NCBI GenBank assembly: GCA_021156365.1
Contig: JAJNDK010000004.1
Span: 319,137 to 383,136, forward strand
Direction: 5' to 3'
From: Bacteroidota bacterium
Lineage (GTDB): Bacteria; Bacteroidota; Bacteroidia; B-17B0; Aurantibacillaceae
DNA: 64,000 nucleotides
The number at the start of each line of letters is the position of its first letter. Within the stretch, counting starts at the first letter, position 1. The position numbers were made by a program, and so were the translations under genes. Below, piece by piece: positions 17,339-26,072 of this stretch. The notes beneath the pieces were generated by a model. The model searched no databases. It saw only the letters and a list, made by a program, of their open reading frames with translations, and was not told the DNA's origin.

Positions 17339-18502
17339 TTACTTCACAAGGCTTTTTGCAAAGTCCCTTGTTTCCTTGTCACAGAGCACATAATCATCGT
17401 AGGATGGTGCCTTCACAAAGGAAAGTTTGTTCAGGCATTTTTCGATCAGCGAGCTCATTTCGAGGAACCCGATCTTATCCGAAAGAAATGCTTCCACGGC
17501 AATTTCATTGGCTGCATTCAGCACACAAGGCATATTACCGCCTTTTTCCATGGCATCAAAAGCCAGCTGCAGGTTCGGGAAATTTTTCCGGTCGGGTTGC
17601 TCAAACGTAAGTTGTGGGTATTTCAAAAAATCGAAGCGTGGGAAATCACTTTTAATCCTGCCCGGAAAAGTGAAGGCATACTGGATCGGTAATTTCATAT
17701 CCGGCAATCCCATCTGAGCTTTCATGCTCCCGTCATTGAATTGTACGATGCTGTGTACAATACTTTGCGGATGCACGATCACATCGATCTGTTCCGGTTT
17801 CAGGCTAAACAGCCATTTTGCCTCGATCACTTCCAGACCTTTGTTCATAAGGCTTGCAGAGTCGATCGTGATCTTCGCACCCATTACCCAATTCGGATGT
17901 TTGAGGGCCTGTTCTTTTTTTACGGTTTCCAGGAAAGCCCTTTCCTTTCCACGAAAAGGACCGCCGCTTGCCGTTAAATAGATCTTCTCGATCTTATTTT
18001 CGAACTCTCCGGCCAGGCATTGAAAGATCGCCGAGTGTTCACTGTCTACGGGGTATAAATTAACGGCATTCTCAAAAGCCAGCTTTGTTACAATATCTCC
18101 TGCTACTACCAATGTTTCTTTATTGGCCAGCGCGATCGGTTTTTTATGTTTGATGGCATTGATCGTAGAGGCGAGACCTGCATACCCAACAATTGCTGCC
18201 AGCACCATATCGATGGTTTCCATTTCCACGATCTGCTCAATGGCTTTGGCGCCTGCATAGACTTTAATGTCCTGAGGAAATAAAACATCCTGCACCTGTT
18301 TGTATTTGCTTTCATCACAGATCACAACCGCATTGGGCTTAAATTCGAGCGCCTGCTGAATCAGCAGTTCGGCATTGGAATTGGCCACTAACACTTCAGC
18401 GGTAAAATGTTGCGGGTTTTGCCGGATCACATCCAGTGCCTGTGTTCCGATACTGCCTGTGCAGCCAAGGATAGCAATACGTTTTGGTTTGATTTCGTCC
18501 AT
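17339..18502 (-). CDS. dxr: 1-deoxy-D-xylulose-5-phosphate reductoisomerase
   Basis: Second enzyme of the MEP isoprenoid pathway: rearranges and reduces DXP to MEP with NADPH and a divalent metal (387 aa). The N-terminal NADPH fold opens RIAILGCTGSIGTQALDVI; catalytic blocks include LYPVDSEHSAIFQCL (metal-binding Asp/Glu), LTASGGPFRG and the MNKGLEVIEAKWLF loop. The presence of dxr means isoprenoids here are made by the MEP route. It starts 3 nt after the stop of a rhodanese gene on the same strand, so the two are likely one transcript from the -7 box at 18917-18924. In other genomes dxr often precedes the RseP protease gene, which is not found here. Confidence 0.97.
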   Translation of the reverse strand: MDEIKPKRIAILGCTGSIGTQALDVIRQNPQHFTAEVLVANSNAELLIQQALEFKPNAVVICDESKYKQVQDVLFPQDIKVYAGAKAIEQIVEMETIDMVLAAIVGYAGLASTINAIKHKKPIALANKETLVVAGDIVTKLAFENAVNLYPVDSEHSAIFQCLAGEFENKIEKIYLTASGGPFRGKERAFLETVKKEQALKHPNWVMGAKITIDSASLMNKGLEVIEAKWLFSLKPEQIDVIVHPQSIVHSIVQFNDGSMKAQMGLPDMKLPIQYAFTFPGRIKSDFPRFDFLKYPQLTFEQPDRKNFPNLQLAFDAMEKGGNMPCVLNAANEIAVEAFLSDKIGFLEMSSLIEKCLNKLSFVKAPSYDDYVLCDKETRDFAKSLVK

Positions 18503-18505
18503 CCT

Positions 18506-18898
18506 TTATTTTTTCTCTACTTCATATCCCATTTTGGCCCATTCCGAAAATCCCTTTTGCAGGTTGATCACATTGGTAAACCCTTTGTCGATCATCTGTT
18601 GGGCACAATCGGAACTTCTTCCGCCACCTGCGCAATAAATATAATACGTTTGTTTTTTATCCAGCTTGTCCAGTTTGCTTTCGAAATCGGTGGCCAGGAA
18701 ATCGATCTCCTCTGCGCCTTTTATTTTTCCTTTTTTGGTCTCATCAGGTGTACGAAGATCGATAAGCGTGCCTTTTTTCGTTTCAATCAGGGTTTTGAAC
18801 TCTGCAGCGTTCACGTTTTTGTATGTGGCTTTTTGTGCGTGGATCATTCCCACAGAAACAATAAGCAATAGAACCAGAGCACAGATCTTTTTCGACAT
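18506..18898 (-). CDS. Exported rhodanese-like protein
   Basis: A 130-aa single rhodanese domain behind a signal peptide (residues 1-22, ending MIHAQ). The active-site loop is CAGGGRSS with the catalytic Cys at 89, and the N-terminal CH2A-like motif is LIDLRTPDETKKGKIKGAEEI. Rhodanese domains move sulfane sulfur or sense thiols; a periplasmic single-domain version could handle sulfide or redox chemistry. It lies directly upstream of dxr (3 nt) under a -7 box, though no functional tie to isoprenoid synthesis is evident. Family call is secure. Confidence 0.9.
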   Translation of the reverse strand: MSKKICALVLLLIVSVGMIHAQKATYKNVNAAEFKTLIETKKGTLIDLRTPDETKKGKIKGAEEIDFLATDFESKLDKLDKKQTYYIYCAGGGRSSDCAQQMIDKGFTNVINLQKGFSEWAKMGYEVEKK

Positions 18899-18916
18899 GG
18901 TTGTTATTTAATGCGC

Positions 18917-18924
18917 CAAAGGTA
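18917..18924 (-). promoter_or_regulatory. -7 box of the rhodanese-dxr operon
   Basis: TACCTTTG on the minus strand, exact match to TAnnTTTG, 18 nt before the start at 18898. No clear -33 element. Confidence 0.55.
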
Positions 18925-18983
18925 CAGTTTTTTCCTGTTCAGGCTTCTGTTCCTGCATAGCTTCGGGATTCCCGATTTCTTCG

Positions 18984-18991
18984 TAAATTTG
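18984..18991 (+). promoter_or_regulatory. -7 box of the ABC exporter gene
   Basis: TAAATTTG, exact match, ending 8 nt before the ATG at 19000. The transcript is probably leaderless or nearly so. Confidence 0.55.
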
Positions 18992-18999
18992 CAACCTGT

Positions 19000-20742
19000 A
19001 TGAGATCGCTCAAATACCTCAATAAATATTTTCTTCGTTACAAAGTCCGCCTATTACTTGGTTTTCTGTTTGTTGCCATTTCGAACGTCCTGATGATCGC
19101 CCAAAGCGATTATATAAAAAAAGCCACCGACAAGTTCGAGAAGATCGTAAAAGGAGAAAACACGGATAAGAATGAGTTGATCATGTATGCCGTGTACCTG
19201 CTGCTGCTTGCATTGGGTGGCGGATTTTTCATGTTCCTGAAACGGCAGTTCCTGATCGTGCTTTCGCGGCTTATTGAAGCCGATCTGAAGAATGATATCT
19301 ACACGCATTACCAGCAATTGGATATTAATTTTTATAAACGGAACAATACGGGTGACCTGATGAACAGGATCAGTGAGGATGTAAGCCGCGTGCGGATGTA
19401 TATCGGCCCGGCGGTGATGTACATTGTGGATACTTTTTTCACCATAGCCACCAGCTTGTTCTTCATGCTCAGGCAGGATGCTTTTCTTACCATGATCGTT
19501 TTTATTCCGCTTCCGCTGTTGTCCTACGTGATCTTCAAAGTAAGCGACCTGATCAATAAAAAAAGCACTGCCGTGCAGGAAAATCTTTCGGAGCTTACTT
19601 CCCAGTCGCAGGAATCTTTTTCGGGCATCCGTGTGATCAAAGCATACAGCAAGGAAAATTTCTTCTCCTCCCTGTTCTCGAAAAAGGTGTCAAAATACAG
19701 GGAAGCTGCACTTAGCATGAGCAGAACGGAAGCTGCCTTCCATCCGTTCATTACGCTGATGATCGGTTTAAGCCTGATCGCTGTTGTTTATTTCGGAGGC
19801 AGGCAGTATATAAAAGGAGAGATCTTAGGGATAGGCATTATCACACAGTTTATTTTCCTGGTGTATAAGCTCACCTGGCCTTTTGCTTCTCTTGGCTGGA
19901 TCACATCCCTGGTACAGCGCGCCGCAGCTTCGCAAACACGCATCAATGAATTCCTGCAAACGAAACCTGAGATCGTTAATCCGACGAATGAAGAGCTGAA
20001 GGAGCTCGGGACTGTCCGCTTCAGTAATGTTTCTTTTACCTATCCGGATACTGGTATCAAGGCATTGAAAAATATTTCCTTCGAATTGAAACGGGGCGAA
20101 ACTGTTGCTATCACAGGCCCTACTGGATCCGGAAAATCTACAGTTGCCAGTTTGCTCACACGTATGTACGATGTAGGTTCGGGCGAAATATCTTTTGCCG
20201 GTGCTCCCGTATCAAAAATAAACCTTCATGCTTTGCGCAGAAAAACAGGATATGTGCCGCAGGAAGTATTCCTGTTCTCAGATTCTATTAAAAACAATAT
20301 CGCTTTTGGATTGCATGCAAAGGGAGCTGATCCGGGTGATCGGGTAGTGCAGGCGGCAAAGGATGCAGAAGTTCATGATAATATCACCGGTTTCCCGGAA
20401 ACATATGAAACAGTTGTTGGTGAGCGGGGTGTAACTTTATCCGGAGGCCAGAAACAACGGATCTCTATTGCACGCGCTATTATTAAGGATCCCGAGCTCC
20501 TGATCTTTGACGATTGCCTGAGCGCTGTGGATACGGAAACAGAAGATCGCATTGTAACCAATCTGAAACGCATCATGCAAGGGAAATCTTCGGTCATTAT
20601 CAGTCATCGGATCAGCAGTATTAAGCATGCCGATAGGATCATTTACCTGAAGAATGGGGAGATCACAGAACAGGGCTCACATGAAGAGCTGATCGCACTT
20701 AACGGCGACTATGCAGAATTAAACCGCCTGCAGGCATTGTAG
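19000..20742 (+). CDS. ABC exporter, fused permease and ATPase (MsbA/MdlA-like)
   Basis: A 580-aa half-transporter: six-helix membrane domain (about 1-320) and a C-terminal ATPase. Walker A is GPTGSGKST, the signature is LSGGQKQRISIARA, and the switch His is in IISHRISSIKHADR. The residue after the Walker B Asp is Asp505 (LLIFDDCLSAVDT), where active exporters normally have the catalytic Glu; the same change is seen in MdlA/BmrC-type subunits that work as heterodimers with one degenerate site. No partner half-transporter is adjacent. Substrate (lipid, drug or peptide) is not deducible. It ends 2 nt from the convergent MFS gene. Confidence 0.93.
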   Translation: MRSLKYLNKYFLRYKVRLLLGFLFVAISNVLMIAQSDYIKKATDKFEKIVKGENTDKNELIMYAVYLLLLALGGGFFMFLKRQFLIVLSRLIEADLKNDIYTHYQQLDINFYKRNNTGDLMNRISEDVSRVRMYIGPAVMYIVDTFFTIATSLFFMLRQDAFLTMIVFIPLPLLSYVIFKVSDLINKKSTAVQENLSELTSQSQESFSGIRVIKAYSKENFFSSLFSKKVSKYREAALSMSRTEAAFHPFITLMIGLSLIAVVYFGGRQYIKGEILGIGIITQFIFLVYKLTWPFASLGWITSLVQRAAASQTRINEFLQTKPEIVNPTNEELKELGTVRFSNVSFTYPDTGIKALKNISFELKRGETVAITGPTGSGKSTVASLLTRMYDVGSGEISFAGAPVSKINLHALRRKTGYVPQEVFLFSDSIKNNIAFGLHAKGADPGDRVVQAAKDAEVHDNITGFPETYETVVGERGVTLSGGQKQRISIARAIIKDPELLIFDDCLSAVDTETEDRIVTNLKRIMQGKSSVIISHRISSIKHADRIIYLKNGEITEQGSHEELIALNGDYAELNRLQAL

Positions 20743-20744
20743 GA

Positions 20745-22025
20745 TCAGTGGTATTTGGAAATATCCAGTTTCCGGATCGCTTTGTTCAGTTTTGCCACAA
20801 CTCCAACTGTTATGATCGTCATTACCCCGCCGAAAACGATAGAAGGAACGAGTCCCATAAGTTTGGCAGCAAAATTGGATTCCACTCCCCCGATCTCATT
20901 TGATGAGCCGATGAAAATGCTGTTGACTGCAGAAACCCGTCCGCGCATATTATCAGGTGTCATCAGCTGCAGGATACTGTGCCGGACCACTACGCTGATA
21001 TTGTCGAAGGCTCCGGTAAGTGCCAGCATAAAAAAAGCCAGCCAGTAATTGGTACAAAAAGCGAAAGCAATGGTGAATACACCGAAAGCAACGACACCTA
21101 ACAAAAGATCCCTGCCTGCTTTTTTTTGCGGAGGATATACGGCCATTATAAGTGCGGAGATCACAGCTCCGATAGCAGGAGAGGTTCGCAGCAAACCGAA
21201 AGCTTCCGGTCCGGCATGAAGGATCTGGTCATTGAACTGGATAAGAACGGCAACGGCACCTCCGAACAGCACCGCAAACAGATCGAGAGAAAGAGCGCTC
21301 AGCAGCATTTTATTGTTGAATACAAATTTCAATCCTACTTTCAGGCTTTGCACGATTCCTTCTTCTTTGCTTTTTTCACTTTGTTTTTCACTGATGCGGA
21401 TATACGTGATCATACCTGCTATGAAGAGGACGCAATTGATCAGGTAGGTCATTTTTGCATTGTGCGCGTTGTTGTATCCATAGATCCAGGCTGAAAGCAC
21501 GGGGCCGAGGATGGCACCGATATGCCAGAAGGTGCTGTTCCAGGTAGCCGCTTGCGTATACAGATTGCGTGGTACCAGCTGCGACATGAAAGGAGACATA
21601 GCAGATGCCAGAAACGCCCTGACAATGCCAAAAAGAATCACGATGATCAACAAAGGATAATAGGAGAAATCTTTCAGGAAACCGAAGGCCGGCAGGCAAA
21701 AGCAATACAGCAATACCGAGCCAAGCAGAAGCAGGGTGTTGGAGAGCAGGATGATTTTTCTGCGGCTGTATATGTCGGCGGCATGGCCCGCATAAAAGCA
21801 GGAAATGATGAAGGGGATGACCTCGCAAAGATTTATGAGCCCGATCACTTCATATTCTTTGCCCTGGCCGCTCTCAGTGAGCCCGTATTCATAATAGACC
21901 TGCAGAATGATCGTGGTCATCTGCATCTGGATGGCAAGCGTAAGAAAAAGTCGTCCAAGTACAAAATTACGGTAGTCCTTTATCCGGAAAATTTCGAGAG
22001 ACTTTTTGGAAAGTAAAGCAGACAC
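20745..22025 (-). CDS. MFS transporter (EntS-like drug/siderophore exporter type)
   Basis: A 426-aa major facilitator with 12 predicted helices. The N terminus (FRIKDYRNFVLGRLFLTLAIQMQ) and the loop GHAADIYSRRKIILLS (the loop 2-3 motif, D-x-x-R-R-K/R) are typical of the DHA3/EntS branch. The second half has the matching MRGRVSAVNSIFIGSSNEIGG block. Likely exports a small molecule with proton exchange; substrate unknown. It converges on the ABC exporter gene with no room for a terminator between (2 nt). About 85 nt separate its start from radC. Confidence 0.9.
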   Translation of the reverse strand: MSALLSKKSLEIFRIKDYRNFVLGRLFLTLAIQMQMTTIILQVYYEYGLTESGQGKEYEVIGLINLCEVIPFIISCFYAGHAADIYSRRKIILLSNTLLLLGSVLLYCFCLPAFGFLKDFSYYPLLIIVILFGIVRAFLASAMSPFMSQLVPRNLYTQAATWNSTFWHIGAILGPVLSAWIYGYNNAHNAKMTYLINCVLFIAGMITYIRISEKQSEKSKEEGIVQSLKVGLKFVFNNKMLLSALSLDLFAVLFGGAVAVLIQFNDQILHAGPEAFGLLRTSPAIGAVISALIMAVYPPQKKAGRDLLLGVVAFGVFTIAFAFCTNYWLAFFMLALTGAFDNISVVVRHSILQLMTPDNMRGRVSAVNSIFIGSSNEIGGVESNFAAKLMGLVPSIVFGGVMTIITVGVVAKLNKAIRKLDISKYH

Positions 22026-22110
22026 AAGGCAAAAGTAAGCAAATTGTTAATTGATGTTTCATAAAAGAAGGGTAAAAAAGTAGGAAGGAAAAGAAGGGAA
22101 TAATAAATTA

Positions 22111-22815
22111 GTGTTCGATTTGGAAGTATATACAGCGATAAAGTATCTGGCCGAAGACGACCGGCCTCGTGAGAAGCTCATGCTGAAGGGACGGCATGTG
22201 CTTTCGGATGCCGAACTTTTAGCAATTCTTATCGGGTCAGGCTCACGGAATGAAAGTGCGGTACAACTCTGTCAGCGGATCCTGCGGGCCTGTGATAATG
22301 ATCTCAATAAGCTTTCAAAAATTTCCATCAAGGAGCTTTGCGAATTCAAGGGGATAGGAGAAGCAAAAGCGATCAGTATCGTCTCTGCCCTGGAGCTCGG
22401 GAGAAGAAAAAAGGATAGCAGCCAGCCCGATAAAGCAGTGATCAAATCCAGCAGAACTGCGTATGAGGTACTAAGGCCATTGTTGGGGGATCTGCCTCAT
22501 GAAGAATTCTGGATCCTGATCCTGAACAGAGCCAATGCAGTAGTGAAAAGCGAATGTGTAAGCAAAGGAGGGATCAATGCAACATTAGTGGATGCACGGA
22601 TTGTTTTTAAGCCGGCGATCCTGCACAATGCTTCTTCCATTATCCTGGCGCACAACCATCCTTCGGGGAATCTGAAAGCCAGCGACGAGGATATTAAACT
22701 GACGAAAAAACTAAGAGAAGCAGGAAAACTGTTTGATATAAGTATCTTTGATCATATCATTGTTGGGGAAAACAATTATTACAGCTTTGCCGACGAAGGT
22801 CTGATGAGCGCATAA
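22111..22815 (+). CDS. radC: RadC family protein (JAMM/MPN+ domain)
   Basis: A 234-aa RadC protein: helix-hairpin-helix region (KISIKELCEFKGIGEAKAIS) then a JAMM metalloprotease-like domain with HNHPSGNLKASDED, where the two His and Asp form the metal site. The historical DNA-repair role is doubtful and the true activity of the family is not established. It starts with GTG; a TTG three codons later (22120) is possible, and no ATG fits before the conserved AEDDRPREKLMLKG. The MerR-like gene follows after 1 nt, so the two are coupled. Confidence 0.93.
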   Translation: MFDLEVYTAIKYLAEDDRPREKLMLKGRHVLSDAELLAILIGSGSRNESAVQLCQRILRACDNDLNKLSKISIKELCEFKGIGEAKAISIVSALELGRRKKDSSQPDKAVIKSSRTAYEVLRPLLGDLPHEEFWILILNRANAVVKSECVSKGGINATLVDARIVFKPAILHNASSIILAHNHPSGNLKASDEDIKLTKKLREAGKLFDISIFDHIIVGENNYYSFADEGLMSA

Positions 22816-22816
22816 A

Positions 22817-23149
22817 ATGGAAGAAACGGAAAAATTATATTATTCGATCGGGGAAGTAGCAGAAATGTTCAAGGTGAATACTTCGCTTATTCGTTTCTGG
22901 GAAAAGGAGTTTGACATCATCAAGCCCCAGAAGAACAAGAAGGGGAACCGCCTGTTCACCAAAAAAGACATTGCGAATTTCCGGGTGATCTATCACCTGG
23001 TGAAAGACAAAGGCTACACACTGCAGGGGGCAAAAGAACATCTGAAAGGAAGTAAAGTGACACCTGAGGACATCAATAAAAATGCGGAAGCCATTGAATC
23101 GCTTAAAAAACTCAAGGAAACATTACTGGCGATAAAAAAGGAGTTGTGA
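22817..23149 (+). CDS. MerR-family transcriptional regulator
   Basis: A 110-aa protein with one MerR-type winged helix: YSIGEVAEMFKVNTSLIRFW followed by the wing EKEFDIIKPQKNKKGNRLFTKKDI and a short helical tail that could pair as a coiled coil. It lacks a ligand-binding domain and Cys residues, so it is not a metal sensor. This short form with NTSLIRFWEKEF is widespread in Bacteroidota. It starts 1 nt after radC and is closed by a strong bidirectional terminator. Targets unknown. Confidence 0.92.
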   Translation: MEETEKLYYSIGEVAEMFKVNTSLIRFWEKEFDIIKPQKNKKGNRLFTKKDIANFRVIYHLVKDKGYTLQGAKEHLKGSKVTPEDINKNAEAIESLKKLKETLLAIKKEL

Positions 23150-23169
23150 TTTTCAAACATACGGAAAAT

Positions 23170-23198
23170 AAAAAAGGAGGATCAATTCCTCCTTTTTT
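23170..23198. terminator. Bidirectional terminator between the MerR-type gene and topA
   Basis: Perfect 12-bp stem (AAAAAAGGAGGA, 23170-23181, with 23187-23198) and a 5-nt loop, giving a T-run on both strands. It lies 20 nt after the MerR stop and 5 nt from the topA stop. Confidence 0.9.
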
Positions 23199-23203
23199 AT
23201 TGT

Positions 23204-25816
23204 TTATTTTTTCTTCTTCGCAGCTGCCTTCTTTTTCGCCGGCGCTTTCTTCGCACTGGCTTTTTTAGGTGCCGCTGATTTCTTGGCGGCTGTTTTCTTT
23301 GCCCCTGCTTTTTTCGCACCTTTCGCTTTCTTTTCAAAAGCATCCGGTATTTGTTCCACGATCATCTTTTTTACATCTTCCAGTGAAACAGTTGCTAATT
23401 CTTCCGGCGTGAATTTTTCATCGTTCTTGTTCCGGCCCAGTTTCAGCATTTCTTTTCCGAAACGGATGAACGGACCCCAACGGCCATTTTCAACAGCGAT
23501 CTTTTCTTCCGGCCATTGCTGAATGAAACGATTAGCTTCTTTCGCCAGTTTCTTTTCGATCAGCTCATTGATATCAGTTTGCGAAAGGGCATCGAAATTA
23601 TATGCACGTGGCACATTGATGAACATACCTTCATATTTAATGAAAGGTCCGAAACGTCCTTTGCCTTTGGTAACCGGTTTACCATCATAATGAGCAACCG
23701 GTGCATCAGCCGTTTGTTTTTCTTTTATCAGTTCAACAGCCCGATTCATATCCACGCTTAGCGGTTCTTCTGAACGCGGGATCGAAATATATTGCTCGTC
23801 CCATTTTACATAAGGACCGAAACGTCCTACACCTACGATCACTTCCTTGTCTTCATAATTTCCAAGGCTCATCGGCAGCTTGAACAGATCCAATGCTTCT
23901 TCGAGAGTGATCAGCTCCATACGCTGGTCTTTACGCAAACTCGCAAAACGTGGTTTCTCTTCGCTTCCTTCAATTGTCTCGCCGATCTGAGCCAACGGCC
24001 CGAATCTTCCGATACGTACCGTTACCGGCTTACCTGTTGCAGGATCGGTTCCCAGCAATCGCTCGCCGCTTGCACGCTCACTGTTGTCAGTTGTTTTCTC
24101 TACTGTTTTATGGAAAGGACTGTAAAAATCTTTCAGCATCCGTGTCCAGTCCAGTTTGCCCTCTGCGATCTCATCGAACTCTTCTTCTACTTTTGCGGTA
24201 AAATGGAAATCGAGGATCTCCGGGAAGTATTGGAGTAAAAAGTCGTTTACCACCATTCCGATATCGGTCGGGAATAATTTTGCTTTCTCCGCTCCTGTAT
24301 TTTCTGTTTTTATTTCTTTCTTAACGCTGTTGTCGCCTAAAGTAAGAACGGTATAATTTCTTGCGTGTCCATCGCGATCTGTTTTCTCTACGTATCCTCT
24401 TTTCTGTACGGTTGAAATAGTAGGTGCATAGGTAGATGGACGACCGATCCCTAACTCTTCTAATTTTTTTACCAGGCTTGCCTCTGTGTAACGTGCCGGA
24501 TGATGCGTGAAACGCTGTGTAGCGGAAATATCGGAATAGGTTAATTTATCGCCTACATTCATCGGAGGAAGTATGGAAGAATTTTCTTCGTTCTCTTCAT
24601 CATCCGTCCCTTCGAGGTATACTTTTAAGAAACCGTCGAATTTTAATACTTCACCTTGTGCAACGAAAAGCTCGCTGGTACCGGACACTGCAATTTTAGC
24701 GGTGGTCTTTTCCAGCTCGGCATCCGCCATCTGCGAAGCGATCGTACGTTTCCAGATCAGATCGTACAAACGTTGCTCGTTACGCTCTCCCGTTATTGTC
24801 TGGTTGGCAATATACGTTGGACGGATGGCCTCGTGGGCTTCCTGCGCACCTTTGCTTTTTGTTTTGTATACACGAACCTGGTGATATTTGCCTCCGTAAC
24901 TGGAAGTGATGGCTTCTTTTGCCTGTCCCAATGCAGTTTCCGAAAGGTTCACACTGTCGGTACGCATATAGGTTATTTTTCCGGCCTCGTATAATTTCTG
25001 AGCTACCAACATCGTCTGAGCAACGGAAAAACCTAATTTACGCGCTGCCTCCTGTTGAAGGGTGGAAGTCGTAAAAGGTGCGGCTGGTGAGCGTTTCGAA
25101 GGTTTGGTCTCTACGCTGTTGATCGTGTAAGAGGCCTTCAAACATTTTGCTAAAAATTCATCCGCTTCTTTTTCTGTTGCAAAGCGTGTATCCAGTTCAG
25201 CCTTTACGGATGATTTTCCTACCTGGAAAACAGCCGATACTTTGAATGCAGAAGTAGATACGAAATTCTGGACTTCTCTTTCGCGCTCTACGATCAAACG
25301 CACGGCTACCGATTGCACGCGTCCTGCGGAAAGGCTTGGCCGTACTTTTTTCCAAAGGATCGGCGAAAGCTCGAAACCTACCAGCCTGTCCAGCACTCTT
25401 CGTGCCTGCTGGGCATTTACCAGGTTGATATCAATAGCCCTTGGATTTTCGATTGCCTTTAAAATGGCAGGTTTTGTGATCTCGTGAAATACGATTCGTT
25501 TGGTCTTGCTTGCAGTTAATTTTAAGGTTTCATACAAATGCCATGAAATAGCTTCTCCCTCGCGGTCCTCATCGGATGCTAACCAAACCATGTCGGCATC
25601 CTTCGATAGTTTCATAAGATCTGCTATAACTCTTTGCTTATCCGGCTGAACTTCATAAGTAGGTGTAAAATTGTTCTCCACATCAACCCCATATCCCTTT
25701 TTCACTAAGTCGCGCACATGCCCAAAACTCGATTTTACTATAAAGTCTTTCCCTAAAAATCCTTCTATCGTTTTTGCTTTGGCCGGTGACTCAACAATTA
25801 CTAAATTTTTACCCAT
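23204..25816 (-). CDS. topA: DNA topoisomerase I
   Basis: Type IA topoisomerase (870 aa) that relaxes negative supercoils. The Toprim domain opens at the start (MGKNLVIVESPAKAKTIEGF) with the acidic DEDREGEAISWH. The catalytic tyrosine is Tyr283 in ITYMRTDS. Instead of Zn-ribbons the C terminus has repeated 'GRFGPYVKW' style domains (RIGRFGPLAQIG, GVGRFGPYVKW, GRFGPFIKYEG, NGRWGPFIRFG) and ends in a Lys/Ala-rich histone-H1-like tail of about 40 residues. The frame is open for 47 codons upstream, but the conserved N terminus begins at 25816. An 11-nt TA alternating tract lies 2 nt before the start. Confidence 0.97.
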   Translation of the reverse strand: MGKNLVIVESPAKAKTIEGFLGKDFIVKSSFGHVRDLVKKGYGVDVENNFTPTYEVQPDKQRVIADLMKLSKDADMVWLASDEDREGEAISWHLYETLKLTASKTKRIVFHEITKPAILKAIENPRAIDINLVNAQQARRVLDRLVGFELSPILWKKVRPSLSAGRVQSVAVRLIVEREREVQNFVSTSAFKVSAVFQVGKSSVKAELDTRFATEKEADEFLAKCLKASYTINSVETKPSKRSPAAPFTTSTLQQEAARKLGFSVAQTMLVAQKLYEAGKITYMRTDSVNLSETALGQAKEAITSSYGGKYHQVRVYKTKSKGAQEAHEAIRPTYIANQTITGERNEQRLYDLIWKRTIASQMADAELEKTTAKIAVSGTSELFVAQGEVLKFDGFLKVYLEGTDDEENEENSSILPPMNVGDKLTYSDISATQRFTHHPARYTEASLVKKLEELGIGRPSTYAPTISTVQKRGYVEKTDRDGHARNYTVLTLGDNSVKKEIKTENTGAEKAKLFPTDIGMVVNDFLLQYFPEILDFHFTAKVEEEFDEIAEGKLDWTRMLKDFYSPFHKTVEKTTDNSERASGERLLGTDPATGKPVTVRIGRFGPLAQIGETIEGSEEKPRFASLRKDQRMELITLEEALDLFKLPMSLGNYEDKEVIVGVGRFGPYVKWDEQYISIPRSEEPLSVDMNRAVELIKEKQTADAPVAHYDGKPVTKGKGRFGPFIKYEGMFINVPRAYNFDALSQTDINELIEKKLAKEANRFIQQWPEEKIAVENGRWGPFIRFGKEMLKLGRNKNDEKFTPEELATVSLEDVKKMIVEQIPDAFEKKAKGAKKAGAKKTAAKKSAAPKKASAKKAPAKKKAAAKKKK

Positions 25817-25818
25817 GC

Positions 25819-25829
25819 TATATATATAT
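25819..25829 (-). promoter_or_regulatory. TATATATATAT tract abutting the topA start codon
   Basis: Eleven alternating T and A bases, two nucleotides upstream of the topA ATG. Such a tract melts easily under negative supercoiling. A role in topA control is a guess. Confidence 0.35.
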
Positions 25830-26046
25830 GTATGAACCCAAATGAGAAGCGTTTTCTCATCGAATTTTACAGAAAACGACCTCATTTTTTGAAAAAAACG
25901 GGTAAATCGATTCCAAAATTCGCCGCAAAGAAAAAAATAAAAATCGGAATAATCCAAACGGGTTTTAAAATTTAAGTTAATGGCAGTCCGAAACGTTAAT
26001 TTTTACAAAGGATTGGGCCGATTGCGTCAATTTGTCATTTATTTTC

Positions 26047-26054
26047 TATCTTTG
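26047..26054 (+). promoter_or_regulatory. -7 box of miaB
   Basis: TATCTTTG, exact match, 18 nt before the ATG at 26073. It lies inside the longer open frame that begins at 25980, so that upstream start is unlikely. Confidence 0.65.
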
Positions 26055-26072
26055 GACCCCTTAATACATTTC

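Noticed and set aside
25817-25957. 47-codon upstream extension of topA
   Set aside because: Not Toprim-like, Phe-rich, and the conserved N terminus starts at 25816.
25980-26072. 31-codon upstream extension of miaB
   Set aside because: A perfect -7 box at 26047-26054 lies inside it, so the mRNA would start downstream.
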